Assembly: GCF_035982055.1 (NCBI RefSeq)
Contig: NZ_CP108427.1
Location: 10,167,001 to 10,231,000, forward strand
Source: Streptomyces sp. NBC_01288
Lineage (GTDB): Bacteria; Actinomycetota; Actinomycetes; Streptomycetales; Streptomycetaceae
Reading direction: 5' to 3'
DNA: 64,000 nucleotides
This document shows positions 37,084 through 47,350 of the stretch, piece after piece. Numbering within the stretch: the first letter of the stretch is position 1; each line of letters begins with the position of its first letter. Below the pieces are notes generated by a model, which made no database searches, was not told the DNA's origin, and was given only the letters and a program-made list of their open reading frames with translations. The translations under genes were made by a program, and so were the position numbers.

Positions 37084-39276
37084 ATGGGCACTTCCTCCCC
37101 ACGCATGCTCTTCGGAGCCGCGTACTACACCGAGTACCAGCCGTACGAGCGGCTCGCGCGGGACCTCGATCTCATGGCCGAGGCCGGGTTCAGCGTCATC
37201 CGGGTCGGCGAGTCGGTCTGGTCGACCTGGGAACCCCGCGAAGGCCACTTCGAACTCGACTGGCTGCAACCGGTGCTCGACGCCGCCCAGGACCGGGGCA
37301 TCAAGGCGATCATCGGCACCCCGACCTACGCCGTCCCGCCCTGGCTGCGCCGCAAGTACCCCGAAACGGCGGCCCGTTCGGGCACCGGGCAACCCATCCC
37401 GTACGGCATGCGCCAGGACGCGGACTACTCGCACCCCGCCTTCCGGCATCTCGCCGAACGGCTGGTCCGCAAGATCGTGGGGCGCTACGCCGACCACCCG
37501 GCGGTCATCGGCTGGCAGGTCGACAACGAACCCGGCCTACGCATCTTCCACAACGACTCGGTGTTCCAGGGCTTCCTCGACCACCTCCGCGAACGCTACG
37601 GCGACGTCGAGACCCTCAACCGCCGCTGGGGGCTCACCTATTGGTCCCACCGCTTGCAGGACTGGGCGGACCTGTGGACCCCCGACGGCAACTCCACCCC
37701 GTCGTACGACCTCGCCTGGCGCCGCTATCAATCGCAGCTGACGCAGGAATACATCACCTGGCACGCCGAGTTGGTCCGCGGCCTCGTCCCTGAGCACCAC
37801 TTCGTCACCACCTGCGTCGCCCTCGGCCAACAGGGCCTGGACATCGCGACGATCGGCCGGCCCCTCGACATCGCCGGGGCGAACATCTACTACGCCACGC
37901 AGGACGGGCTGGCGCTGCCGGGTCCCGACGAGCCGGAGGGCGGCCTGTACCCGTTCTTCGTCGCCTGGTCCGGACCCGCCTGGCTCTACCTCCAGAACGA
38001 CATGGCACGCGGTATCCGCCAGGAACCCTTCCTCGTCATGGAGACCAACGCCACCTCGATCGGCGGCTCCGCCGACAACTTCCCCCTCTACCGCGGCCAG
38101 GCCCGCCAGGCCGTGTGGAGCATGGTCGCGCGCGGCGCCAGGATGATCGAGTACTGGCACTGGCACTCCCTGCACTACGGCGCCGAGACCTACTGGGGCG
38201 GCATCCTCGGCCACAGCCTGGAACCCGGCCGGACGTACGACGAACTCTCGGCAATCGCTGGGGAGTTCAAGCAGGCCGGTACCGCGATCGAGGGCCTGCG
38301 GCCCCGCAGTGACGTGGCGATGCTGCTGTCCGCCGACAGCCGCTGGGCCATGGAGTTCATGGCACCGCTCCGGGGCAACACCCCAGCCTGGTTCGGCGAT
38401 CCGCGGTCCTACGACCGCATCGTCGCCGCCTTCTACCGGGGGCTGTTCGACGCCGGGTTGTCCGTCGACATCGTTTCCCCGGAACAACTTCCCTCCAGTC
38501 CGGAGGAGTTGGTGGACCTGTGGCCGGTGCTGGTCGTCCCGGCGCTGTACATCGCGGACGACGCGACGCTCGACCTGCTGCGCCGGTACGCCGAAGCCGG
38601 CGGGCATCTCGTCCTCACCCCGCGCACCGGTTACGCCGACGAGGAGGCCGTCGCCCGGCACACGGTCATGCCTGGAGTGCTGCGGCCCGCGGCGGGCGTG
38701 CGCTATCAGGAGTTCACCAATGTGCTGACGCCGGTCACGGTCACACCGGGGGACATGAGCGGCCCCGCTCTGCACGGGCACGCCACCGCCTGGGCGGATG
38801 GACTGATCGCGGAGGGTGCCACCGTCCTCGCCGGGTACGACCATCCGCACCTGGGCCAGTTCGCCGCCGTCACCACCCACGAGTACGGCGCCGGCCGCGT
38901 GACGTACATCGGAACCGTCCCGGACCGCGAACTCTCGCGCAGCCTCGCCGACTGGGTCGGCACGGTCTCGCTCCCCTCCGACGCCTGGCGCGAGGACCGG
39001 CCGCCGTCCGTCACCTGTACGTCGGCCACCACCGCCGACGGCGCCGCCCTGCGCTTCGTCCACAACTGGGCCTGGGAACCGGTCGGTTACCGCCTGCCCG
39101 GGGACGTCCACGACCTGTTCACCGGTGAGCCCCTCGCCGCCGGAACCGCGCTCGAACTCGGGCCCTGGGACGTCCGGTTGCTCATCGAACGCACCGACAA
39201 CCCCACTTCACCTACACCAACACCTGCACCTGCACCTGCACATTCGCCTTCACCCTCACCGAGGAGGACGCCGTGA
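37084..39276 (+). CDS. GH42 beta-galactosidase
   Basis: The 730-residue enzyme has the GH42 A-domain with acid/base Glu149 in WQVDNEPG and nucleophile Glu320 in FLVMETNA, then the trimerisation and small C-terminal domains. It begins MLFGAAYYTEYQPYERLARDLDLM after a short leader; ATG 37084 is kept, though ATG 37105 is possible. The C-terminus ends in a repetitive Pro/Thr/Ala tail encoded by CACCTG-type repeats (39205-39260). It lacks a signal peptide. In this setting it probably releases galactose from pectic galactan or arabinogalactan fragments. It is coupled to the GH3 gene by a GTGA overlap. Confidence 0.92.
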   Translation: MGTSSPRMLFGAAYYTEYQPYERLARDLDLMAEAGFSVIRVGESVWSTWEPREGHFELDWLQPVLDAAQDRGIKAIIGTPTYAVPPWLRRKYPETAARSGTGQPIPYGMRQDADYSHPAFRHLAERLVRKIVGRYADHPAVIGWQVDNEPGLRIFHNDSVFQGFLDHLRERYGDVETLNRRWGLTYWSHRLQDWADLWTPDGNSTPSYDLAWRRYQSQLTQEYITWHAELVRGLVPEHHFVTTCVALGQQGLDIATIGRPLDIAGANIYYATQDGLALPGPDEPEGGLYPFFVAWSGPAWLYLQNDMARGIRQEPFLVMETNATSIGGSADNFPLYRGQARQAVWSMVARGARMIEYWHWHSLHYGAETYWGGILGHSLEPGRTYDELSAIAGEFKQAGTAIEGLRPRSDVAMLLSADSRWAMEFMAPLRGNTPAWFGDPRSYDRIVAAFYRGLFDAGLSVDIVSPEQLPSSPEELVDLWPVLVVPALYIADDATLDLLRRYAEAGGHLVLTPRTGYADEEAVARHTVMPGVLRPAAGVRYQEFTNVLTPVTVTPGDMSGPALHGHATAWADGLIAEGATVLAGYDHPHLGQFAAVTTHEYGAGRVTYIGTVPDRELSRSLADWVGTVSLPSDAWREDRPPSVTCTSATTADGAALRFVHNWAWEPVGYRLPGDVHDLFTGEPLAAGTALELGPWDVRLLIERTDNPTSPTPTPAPAPAHSPSPSPRRTP

Positions 39277-41825
39277 CCCGGCAGCCCACCACCGACGCCC
39301 CCTCCACCCCCTCCGTCACCGACGAGGCCGAGCTCGCCAGGCGCCTCGGCGCGCTCACCCTGGAGCAGAAGGTGAGGCTGCTGACCGGCGCCGACTTCTG
39401 GTCCCTCCACCCCGAACCGGCCGTCGGACTACGCCGGTTGGTCGTCTCGGACGGACCCGCCGGAGTTCGCGGAGAGTTGTGGGACGAGCGCAGCCCCTCT
39501 GCCAACGTGCCTTCGCCCACCGCACTGGCCGCCACCTGGGACGAGTCCCTGATCGAACGGCTCGGTGGACTGCTCGCCCACGAGGCGCGCGCCAAGGGCG
39601 TCGATGTCCTCCTCGCCCCCACCGTGAACCTGCACCGAACCCCTTACGGCGGACGGCACTTCGAGTGCTTCAGCGAGGACCCGCTGCTCACCGCCCGCAT
39701 CGGAGTCGCCTACGTCCGAGGTGTCCAGGGCGGCGGTGTCGCGGCCACCGTGAAGCACTTCGTCGGCAACGACTCCGAGACCCAGCGCATGACGCTCGAC
39801 GCGCGGATCGGTGAACGCGCCCTGCGTGAGCTGTACTTGGCGCCGTTCGAGCGCATCGTCGGCGAGGGCGGGGTCTGGGCCGTGATGGCCGCCTACAACG
39901 GCGTCAACGGGCACCCGATGACCGAGAGCCCGCTGCTGCGCCAAGTACTGCACGACGACTGGGACTTCGACGGACTGGTGATGTCGGACTGGTTCGCCGC
40001 CCGCACCACCGAGCCGTCTGCCCGCGCCGCTCTCGACCTGGTGATGCCCGGCCCGATCGGTCCGTGGGGCGACGCGCTGGTCGCCGCCGTAGGCAAGGGC
40101 AAGGTCGACGAGTCGCTCGTCGACGACAAGGTGCTACGACTGCTGCGCCTCGCCGCCCGCGTCGGCGCGCTGAGCGACATCCCCACCACAGCCCGTCCGC
40201 CGCACCATGACGCCGAGTCCGTGGCGGCCAGGCTGCGCGAGACCGCCGCCGCCGGATTCGTGCTGGCCCGCAACGAGAACGCCCAACTCCCTCTGGATCG
40301 AGCCACGTTGAACCGGATCGCGGTCCTCGGCCCCAACGCCGCCGTGGCCCGAAGCCTCGGCGGAGGCAGCGCGACCGTCTTCCCGCCCTACACCGTCTCG
40401 CCGCTCGACGGCATCCGCGCGGCCCTGGGTGACGGCGTCGAGGTCACCCACGGCGTCGGCGTCACCCCGCAGACCCGCGTACCCGCGGCGGCACTTGCCT
40501 ACCTCCGCCACCCCGACGGTTCCGGCGAGGGCGTGCAGGTGAACTTCCTGTCCGAGGACGGAACCCTGCTCGGCTCCGAGCGTCGTGCCGGGGGCGCCTA
40601 CACCTGGATGGGGTCCTACGGCCCCGGTGTGTCCACCGGTCAGGTCGCCCGGGTCGAGGTGCGCACCGTGATCCGTGCGGCCGACGCCGGCCGGTACGCC
40701 ATCGGCGGCTCGGGCATCGGACGCTTCCGGTTGTCCGTCGCGGGGGCCGAGGTGTTCGACGCGCGCCTCCAACTCCCGCCGGGCGCCGACCTGGTGGAGG
40801 GTCTGATGACTCCGCCGCAGCGTCTCCACACCGTCGACCTGGCGGAGGGCGAGGAGACCGAGGTCGTCCTCACCCACGACACGGTCGCTCACGACATGGT
40901 CACCCACGACGTCGACTCGTCGGACGACGCCCTCGGCGACGCGGTCACCATGTTCCAGCTCAACCTCCAGCCCCCGCACGGCAGTGACGACGAGGAGATC
41001 GAGCGGGCCGTGGCACTCGCCCGCGAGGCCGACGTCGCCGTGGTCGTGGTCGGCACCACCGAAGAGGTCGAGAGCGAGGGCTTCGACCGCGACAGCCTGG
41101 CGCTGCCCGGCCGGCAGGACGAACTCGTCCGCCGGGTCGCCGAGGCCAACCCCCGTACCGTCGTGGTGGTCAACTCCGGTGCTCCGGTGCTGCTTCCGTG
41201 GTCCGAGGAGGTGGCGGCGGTGCTGCTCGCCTGGTTCCCGGGGCAGGAGTTCGGCAACGCGCTCGCCGATGTCCTGCTGGGCGTCGCGGAGCCGGGCGGC
41301 CGACTGCCGACCGTCTGGCCCGCCACCGAGCAGGGACTGCCCGCCACCGAGCCGATCGACGGCGTACTCGCCTACGACGAGGGGCTGTTCATCGGATACC
41401 GGGGCGACGGCCGCACCGGAATCCAGCCGCCCCGATACGCCTTCGGCCACGGGCTCGGCTACACCACCTGGGACTACGCCTCGATCGACGCACCCGGCGA
41501 GGCGCTGTCCGGTGCCGACCTCACGGTAAAGGTGCGGATACGCAACAGCGGTACCCGGCACGGCAAGGAGGTCGTGCAGGTCTACGCCGGCCGTCCCGGC
41601 GGCACCGTCGAACGCCCGCTCCGCTGGCTCGCCGGGTTCGCCGTGGTCGAGGCGGCACCAGGCGAAGAGACCGTCGCGACGGTGACCGTGGACGCGCGGG
41701 CGTTCCAGCACTGGGACACCGAAGTGGGCGGCTGGGCGGTCGAGTCGGGGACCTTCACCCTGGAAGCCGGATCGTCCTCGGCGACCCTGCCGCTGGCCGC
41801 CGACATCGCCGTCGGCGACTCATGA
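39273..41825 (+). CDS. GH3 beta-glycosidase with PA14-like insertion
   Basis: This 850-residue protein has the GH3 barrel with nucleophile Asp239 in LVMSDWFA, the KHFVGNDSET motif, and GRHFECFSEDPLLTA. An insertion around 415-520 looks like a PA14 domain (INxxG-type pattern in YTWMGSYGPGVSTGQ and VRTVIRAADAGRYAIGGSG). The alpha/beta sandwich and a fibronectin-III-like end (about 740-840) follow. Cytosolic. Substrate could be beta-glucosides, xylosides or arabinosides. It begins at GTG 39273 inside the GH42 stop and overlaps the next gene (ATGA). Confidence 0.92.
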   Translation: MTRQPTTDAPSTPSVTDEAELARRLGALTLEQKVRLLTGADFWSLHPEPAVGLRRLVVSDGPAGVRGELWDERSPSANVPSPTALAATWDESLIERLGGLLAHEARAKGVDVLLAPTVNLHRTPYGGRHFECFSEDPLLTARIGVAYVRGVQGGGVAATVKHFVGNDSETQRMTLDARIGERALRELYLAPFERIVGEGGVWAVMAAYNGVNGHPMTESPLLRQVLHDDWDFDGLVMSDWFAARTTEPSARAALDLVMPGPIGPWGDALVAAVGKGKVDESLVDDKVLRLLRLAARVGALSDIPTTARPPHHDAESVAARLRETAAAGFVLARNENAQLPLDRATLNRIAVLGPNAAVARSLGGGSATVFPPYTVSPLDGIRAALGDGVEVTHGVGVTPQTRVPAAALAYLRHPDGSGEGVQVNFLSEDGTLLGSERRAGGAYTWMGSYGPGVSTGQVARVEVRTVIRAADAGRYAIGGSGIGRFRLSVAGAEVFDARLQLPPGADLVEGLMTPPQRLHTVDLAEGEETEVVLTHDTVAHDMVTHDVDSSDDALGDAVTMFQLNLQPPHGSDDEEIERAVALAREADVAVVVVGTTEEVESEGFDRDSLALPGRQDELVRRVAEANPRTVVVVNSGAPVLLPWSEEVAAVLLAWFPGQEFGNALADVLLGVAEPGGRLPTVWPATEQGLPATEPIDGVLAYDEGLFIGYRGDGRTGIQPPRYAFGHGLGYTTWDYASIDAPGEALSGADLTVKVRIRNSGTRHGKEVVQVYAGRPGGTVERPLRWLAGFAVVEAAPGEETVATVTVDARAFQHWDTEVGGWAVESGTFTLEAGSSSATLPLAADIAVGDS

Positions 41826-43393
41826 GTGATACACGGCCGGAAGCGGACCCGGTGGTCGCCCCCTGGCGGCAGACCGAGATCACCCTCACCGGGGCCCGCG
41901 ACCACGCCAACCCGTACACCGACATCGACGTATGGGCCGAGTTCACCCACGAGTCCGGCACTGTCCTGCGCCGCCCCGCCTTCTGGGACGGCGGCCGGGT
42001 CTGGAAGGTCCGGTTCGCCTCCCCGGAGGCGGACGGCCGCTGGACCTGGCGCAGCGGCAGTACCGTCGCGGACGAAGGACTGTCGGGTCAGGGCGGAACA
42101 TTCGTCGTACGCCCCGCCGTCGATGACGGCAACTCCTTCCACCGGCACGGCTTTTGGCGGATGTCGCCCGGCGGACGCAGCCTGGTGCACGCCGACGGGA
42201 CACCCGCGCTGCTGGTCGGTGACACCGCCTGGGCCCTGCCCTGGCGGGCCACCGAGGAGCAGGTCACGGAGTACGCCGCCGACCGGCGGGCCAAGGGCTT
42301 CAACGCGGCCCTGCTGATGAGCGTCCAGCCCGACATGGACGCGCGCGGACCGCGCGACCGCACCGTGGACGAGGGGTTCGACGTCGGCTTCGAGGACCTG
42401 CCCACTGGCCACGTCAACGTGCTCGACCCGGCCTATTTCCAGTACGTGGACCGGCTGATCGGTATCCTGCGCGAGCACGGAATCGTCCCCGTACTCCAGC
42501 CGCTCTTCCACGGGTTCGGCTGGAAGGGCCTGCGGGTGGCGGGTCCGGTGGTGCCGCCGCAGGAGTACGCGCGCTACTGCCGTTATCTGGTGGCTCGTTA
42601 CGGCGCCGGTCCCACCGTCTATCTGGTCGGCGCCGACGGCGAGGGCCACGAACCGCAGATCGCGGCGGGCGGTGCGGAGGTCGGCCGCTGGGACGACTAC
42701 GGCCAGCCCTGCGGCATCCACTACCGGCCGCACGCCGACAACTCCGCCCACCAGAGCGAGAGTTGGCTGCACTTCCAGTGGTGCCAGACCGGCCACATGG
42801 GCGGGCACGTCCAGGAACGCGTCGCCGACATGTGGCGCAACACCCCCGCCAAGGCGGTCGCCAACGCCGAGCCGACGTACGAGAACACCGGGCGACCCGG
42901 CCGCGCCGCGGGCTGGTGGCAGGGACACGAGGCCTGGAGCAACCTGTGCGCCGGCGGCACGATGGGCGTGGTCTACGGCGCGGCGAGCCTGTGGCAGTGG
43001 CGGTTGCACGCCGCCGAACCCGGCCACGAGGAGTTCTTCCTGGCCGAGGACGCCGGCTGGCGCGAGGCGCTGGACTTCGAGGGCTCGCGCCACGTCGGGA
43101 TGATCTCCCGCGTCCTCGACGGCCTCCCCCTGACGGACATGCGGCCCGACTGGCGCTCCGCCCTGGCGCCCCGGGGCCTGTCCGTCCCCGGCGTCCTGTA
43201 CCTCTGCTACGCCGAGGAGGGCGGCCCGCTGTTCATCACCGACCCGGACAACGTCCCGCTCCCGTACCGGGTGATCGACCCCCGCACCGGCGAGACCGTC
43301 CGCGAGGGCGTGCGCGCCGATGCCGGGGACCCCGTACCCGACGAAGGCGGAGCCCCACGGGTGTACATCTGCCATGACCCGAGCCGGAGTTGA
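41822..43393 (+). CDS. GH140-like glycosidase (DUF5060 + DUF4038 domains)
   Basis: This 523-residue protein has an N-terminal DUF5060 beta-sandwich (about 12-90: DVWAEFTHESGTVLRRPAFWDGGRVWKVRFASP), a DUF4038 TIM barrel (about 100-430: HADGTPALLVGDTAWALPWRATEEQVTEYAADRRAKGFNA) and a short C-terminal beta domain. Characterised GH140 members are apiosidases acting on the pectin rhamnogalacturonan II, but DUF4038 proteins vary. ATGA overlap with GH3; the following GH78 gene begins 6 bp after its stop. Cytosolic. Confidence 0.85.
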   Translation: MSDTRPEADPVVAPWRQTEITLTGARDHANPYTDIDVWAEFTHESGTVLRRPAFWDGGRVWKVRFASPEADGRWTWRSGSTVADEGLSGQGGTFVVRPAVDDGNSFHRHGFWRMSPGGRSLVHADGTPALLVGDTAWALPWRATEEQVTEYAADRRAKGFNAALLMSVQPDMDARGPRDRTVDEGFDVGFEDLPTGHVNVLDPAYFQYVDRLIGILREHGIVPVLQPLFHGFGWKGLRVAGPVVPPQEYARYCRYLVARYGAGPTVYLVGADGEGHEPQIAAGGAEVGRWDDYGQPCGIHYRPHADNSAHQSESWLHFQWCQTGHMGGHVQERVADMWRNTPAKAVANAEPTYENTGRPGRAAGWWQGHEAWSNLCAGGTMGVVYGAASLWQWRLHAAEPGHEEFFLAEDAGWREALDFEGSRHVGMISRVLDGLPLTDMRPDWRSALAPRGLSVPGVLYLCYAEEGGPLFITDPDNVPLPYRVIDPRTGETVREGVRADAGDPVPDEGGAPRVYICHDPSRS

Positions 43394-43398
43394 TCCCC

Positions 43399-46089
43399 GT
43401 GCATGTCACACCACCCACCTTCGAGCACCACCGTGAACCCCTCGGCATCGGCGAATCCGCTCCCCGCCTCAGCTGGCGCACGGTCACCGACACCGGGGAC
43501 TGGCACCAGGCCGCCCACCAGGTGGAGATCACCGCCGCCGACGGCACGGTCCTCGCCGACACCGGACGCGTCGAGTACGCCGAGTCCGTCCTCGTCCCCT
43601 GGCCCGGGCCGTGCCTCGCTTCCCGGGAACGCGTCGGCGTCCGCGTACGGGTCTGGGGCGAGGGGGAGGACGCGCCATCACCCTGGTCGGAGCACGCGTA
43701 CGCCGAGACCGGACTCCTGGACGCGGCCGACTGGACGGCCCGCCCCATCACCCCGGACCTCGACACCCCCGCCGAGGAACCGCTCCCCGTAGCGCTGCTC
43801 CGCCGCGACTTCACCCTCGCCGGTCCCGTCGCCTCCGCCCGGCTGTACATCACCGCCTACGGCGTCTACTCGGCCGAGATCAACGGGGAGCACGTGGGTG
43901 ACCAGGTCATGGCCCCCGGCTGGACCTCGTATCAACACCGCCTGCGCTACCAGACGTTCGACGTGACGCCGTTGCTGCGAACCGGTGAGAACACCATCGG
44001 AGCCTTGCTGGGGGAGGGTTGGTACACCGGACGCCTCGGTTTCCACGGTGGCCGCCGCAATATCTACGGTGAACACCGCGTGCTCCTGGCCCAGTTGGAG
44101 ATCGCGTACGCCGACGGCACGACGCAGACCGTCCGTACCGACGAACAGTGGCGTACGACGACCGGGCCCGTACGGCGTTCGGAGATCTACGACGGCGAGG
44201 CGTACGACGCGCGACGGGAGCGGCCGGGGTGGTCCGCGCCGGGACACGACACGTCCGGCTGGGACTCCGTCCGCGAACTCCCGGAGCCGAGCGCGGAGTT
44301 GGTGGCACCGACGGGTCCGCCCGTGCGCCGCACCGAGACCGTCGTCCCGGTCGAGGTCATCACAACGCCGTCGGGGAAGACCGTCCTGGACTTCGGACAG
44401 AACCTGGTCGGCCGGCTGCGCATCCGGGTCAAGGGCCCCGCCGGCCACGAGGTCACCCTGCGCCACGCGGAGGTGCTGGAGCACGGCGAACTGAGCATCC
44501 GCCCCTTGCGGGTCGCCGCCGCCACGGACACGTACGTCCTGCGCGGCGCAGGCGTGGAGGGAGATGGGGCGGAGGGAGAGGGGGATGAAGACGAGCGGGT
44601 TGAGACCTACGAACCCCACTTCACCTTCCACGGCTTCAGATACGCCGAGATCGGGGACTGGCCCGGCGCGCTCGACCCCGCCGACGTCGAAGCGGTCGTA
44701 CTCCACACGGACATGGCCCGCACCGGCTGGTTCGAGTGTTCCGACCCCCTCGTGAACCGGCTGCACGAGAACGTAGTGCAGGGCATGCGCGGCAACTTCC
44801 TCGACATCCCCACGGACTGCCCGCAGCGTGACGAACGCATGGGCTGGACCGGCGACATCCAGGTCTTCGCGCCCACCGCGTCCTTCCTCCACGACTGCTC
44901 CGGCATGCTGACCGGCTGGCTGCGCGACCTGTCCGCGGAGCAGTTGGCGCGAGCGGACGGTGTGCCGCCCCTCGTCGTCCCCGATGTGCTGCCGGACGCC
45001 TTCCAGGACGCGGGTGCCCAGGCCGTGTGGGCCGATGTCGCGGTGCTCCTGCCGTGGACTCTGTACCAGCGGTTCGGAGACCTGGAGGTGTTGCGCACCC
45101 AGTACCCGAGCATGCGGGCCTGGGTCGAGGCCACGATCAGGCTCACCGCCGAGGGCGACGGACTGTGGCGCCAGGACTTCCAACTCGGGGACTGGCTCGA
45201 CCCGCAGGCCCCGCCGGACCGTCCGGGGGAGGCGCGGACCGACGGCGACCTCGTGGCCAACGCGTACGTCATCCGTTCCGCGGAGGTCCTCGCCGAGGTC
45301 GCCCAACTCCTGGACGACACCGGACACTTGGACGGCAAGGAGGACGCTGCCCGTTTCCGCGAGCACACGCAGGCCGTACGCGAGCGGTTCGCCGACCAGT
45401 TCGTCACGCCGGACGGCCGGCTCTCCTCGGACACCCAGACCGCCCACGCCCTGGCCATCGCCTTCTCACTCCTGCCGACGGAACGTCAACGCCGGGGCGC
45501 CGCCGAGCGGTTGGCGCAGATCGTGCGCCGCGCGTCCTTCCGTATCGCCACCGGCTTCACGGGCACGCCGCTGATCTGCGACGCCCTCTGCGCGGCGGGC
45601 GAGCCCCAACTCGCCTACCGCATGCTCCTGGAGAAGGAATGCCCGTCGTGGCTCTACCCCGTGACCATGGGTGCCACGACCGTCTGGGAGCGCTGGGACT
45701 CGATGCTCCCCGACGGCACCGTCAACCCCGGCGAGATGACCTCGTTCAACCACTACGCCCTCGGCGCGGTCGCCGACTGGCTGCACCGCACGGTCGCGGG
45801 ACTCGCCGCTGCCGAACCCGGCTGGCGGCGGCTGCGCATCGCCCCGGTCCCGGGCGGCGATCTGACCTGGGCGAAGGCGGCCCACGACACCCCGTACGGC
45901 AGGGCCGAGGCGGGCTGGCGCATCGAGGGAGACGTCATCGTCGTAGAGGCGCTGGTCCCCGCGAACACGCACGCCGAGGTCCAACTACCGGACGGCAGCG
46001 CCCCGTTCGAGGTCGGCTCGGGACGCCACACCTTCCGCCGCCCCTACACCGCCCCGGCCTGGCCGCCGACCGCGATCCGGTTCCCGTGA
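43399..46089 (+). CDS. GH78 alpha-L-rhamnosidase
   Basis: The 896-residue protein has the GH78 layout: N-terminal Bac_rhamnosid domains, an (alpha/alpha)6 barrel from about residue 445, and a C-terminal beta-sandwich. Catalytic motif DERMGWTGD supplies Asp478, acid Glu479 and Asp486; the general base is Glu764 in TTVWERWDS. It removes terminal L-rhamnose from oligosaccharides. GTG 43399 has GGAG 9 bp upstream and gives the family-typical opening PPTFEHHREPLGIGE; TTG 43390 sits directly on the ribosome site and is rejected. The last gene of the operon. Confidence 0.93.
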   Translation: MHVTPPTFEHHREPLGIGESAPRLSWRTVTDTGDWHQAAHQVEITAADGTVLADTGRVEYAESVLVPWPGPCLASRERVGVRVRVWGEGEDAPSPWSEHAYAETGLLDAADWTARPITPDLDTPAEEPLPVALLRRDFTLAGPVASARLYITAYGVYSAEINGEHVGDQVMAPGWTSYQHRLRYQTFDVTPLLRTGENTIGALLGEGWYTGRLGFHGGRRNIYGEHRVLLAQLEIAYADGTTQTVRTDEQWRTTTGPVRRSEIYDGEAYDARRERPGWSAPGHDTSGWDSVRELPEPSAELVAPTGPPVRRTETVVPVEVITTPSGKTVLDFGQNLVGRLRIRVKGPAGHEVTLRHAEVLEHGELSIRPLRVAAATDTYVLRGAGVEGDGAEGEGDEDERVETYEPHFTFHGFRYAEIGDWPGALDPADVEAVVLHTDMARTGWFECSDPLVNRLHENVVQGMRGNFLDIPTDCPQRDERMGWTGDIQVFAPTASFLHDCSGMLTGWLRDLSAEQLARADGVPPLVVPDVLPDAFQDAGAQAVWADVAVLLPWTLYQRFGDLEVLRTQYPSMRAWVEATIRLTAEGDGLWRQDFQLGDWLDPQAPPDRPGEARTDGDLVANAYVIRSAEVLAEVAQLLDDTGHLDGKEDAARFREHTQAVRERFADQFVTPDGRLSSDTQTAHALAIAFSLLPTERQRRGAAERLAQIVRRASFRIATGFTGTPLICDALCAAGEPQLAYRMLLEKECPSWLYPVTMGATTVWERWDSMLPDGTVNPGEMTSFNHYALGAVADWLHRTVAGLAAAEPGWRRLRIAPVPGGDLTWAKAAHDTPYGRAEAGWRIEGDVIVVEALVPANTHAEVQLPDGSAPFEVGSGRHTFRRPYTAPAWPPTAIRFP

Positions 46090-46110
46090 ACCTCGGGCGG
46101 CCTCCTCGCT

Positions 46111-47292
46111 CTACCGCGCGCCGCGGGCCAGTTCGGCGATGGCCTCGACGGCCTGGTCGAGTTCGGTCTCGGTGTTGTAGTAGTGCGGGGACAGCCGCAC
46201 CAGGGGGTGGACGCCGCGGTGTTCGGTGTCGAACTGGCTGTGTTCGGCCACGGTCGTGGTGACGTTGATCCCCTGCTTCGCGAGCGCCGCGGCGACATCG
46301 GCCGTGGGGACGGCATCGACCTTCACGGTCACGATGGCGCACCGGTCGCGGCCCAGGTCGTACGTGGTGACACCCGGCAGTGCGTCGAGGCGGTCACGCA
46401 GATAGGAGCCCAGGGCGACGGCGCGGCGGCCGATCTCGTCCATGCCGAGTTCCAGGGCCTGTTGGACGGCCGCGCTCAGCCCGAGGACGTTGGAGTAGTT
46501 GACCTCCCACGTCTCGAAGCGCCGCGCACCGTCGTGCCAGCTGAAACCGCGCTCGCCGTCCCAGGTCGCGGCCTCGATCTCGGTGACGTACGGGTCCAGG
46601 TACTCCAGAGCCTCGGGACGCACCCACAGGAAGCCCGTGCCGCGCGGGCCCCGCAGGAACTTGCGGCCGGTCGCGGTGAGCATGTCGCAGCCGATCTCGG
46701 CGACGTCGACGGGGAACTGGCCCACGGACTGGGTGGCGTCCAGCAGGAAGGGGACGCCGGCCGCGCGGGTGATCCGGCCGATCTCGGCCGCCGGGTTGAC
46801 CAGACCTCCGCTGGTGGGGATGTGGGTGACGCCGACGAGCCTGGTGCGCTCGTCGATCAGGTCGGCCAGGGCCGCGGTGTCGAGCTGTCCGTCCTCGTCG
46901 TCGGGCACGACGACGACCTCGGCGCCATGGCGCCGGGCGGTCTGCAGATAGGCGAGCACACTGCTGCCGTACTCGTCCCGGCCGGTGAGGATGCGGTCGC
47001 CGGGCTTGAACGTCATGGAGTAGAAGGCCGCGTTCCACGCGTGGGTGGAGTTGTCGAACAGCGCGATCTCGTCCGCCTGTCCGCCCACCAGCCGGGCGAT
47101 GTGCGCGTGGGTGGCGTCGATACGGTCCCGTTCCTGGCCGGCGGCTTCGTAACCGCCTATGGCCGCCTCCAGCTCCAGGTGGGAGGTCATGACCTCCAGC
47201 GTCCGACGGGACAGGAGACCGGCCCCCGCGTTGTTGAGATGTACCCGGTTCGCGGTGCCCGGGGTGTCCTGGCGGAGCGCTTCGATGTCCAT
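46111..47292 (-). CDS. class V aminotransferase (PLP), cysteine desulfurase/isopenicillin-epimerase-like
   Basis: A 393-residue fold-type I PLP enzyme. Asp185 (LLDATQSVGQ) contacts the pyridine N and Lys211 (ATGRKFLRGPRG) forms the Schiff base; NNAGAGLLSRR binds near the N-terminus. The family covers cysteine desulfurases, isopenicillin N epimerases and related lyases/aminotransferases; no active-site desulfurase Cys loop is evident. A LysR gene lies upstream on the same strand after a 127-bp AT-rich gap, suggesting local control. It converges on the GH78 gene. Confidence 0.87.
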   Translation of the reverse strand: MDIEALRQDTPGTANRVHLNNAGAGLLSRRTLEVMTSHLELEAAIGGYEAAGQERDRIDATHAHIARLVGGQADEIALFDNSTHAWNAAFYSMTFKPGDRILTGRDEYGSSVLAYLQTARRHGAEVVVVPDDEDGQLDTAALADLIDERTRLVGVTHIPTSGGLVNPAAEIGRITRAAGVPFLLDATQSVGQFPVDVAEIGCDMLTATGRKFLRGPRGTGFLWVRPEALEYLDPYVTEIEAATWDGERGFSWHDGARRFETWEVNYSNVLGLSAAVQQALELGMDEIGRRAVALGSYLRDRLDALPGVTTYDLGRDRCAIVTVKVDAVPTADVAAALAKQGINVTTTVAEHSQFDTEHRGVHPLVRLSPHYYNTETELDQAVEAIAELARGAR

Positions 47293-47350
47293 GTCCTGTG
47301 CTTCCCGTCTGTCCGAGGAACCCTTTCCTTCACGTTCTCAAGCCGCACCA

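Noticed and set aside
43678..45447. A 589-codon minus-strand reading frame opposite the rhamnosidase
   Set aside because: It is a codon-bias shadow of GH78, with no ribosome site and no recognisable motif.
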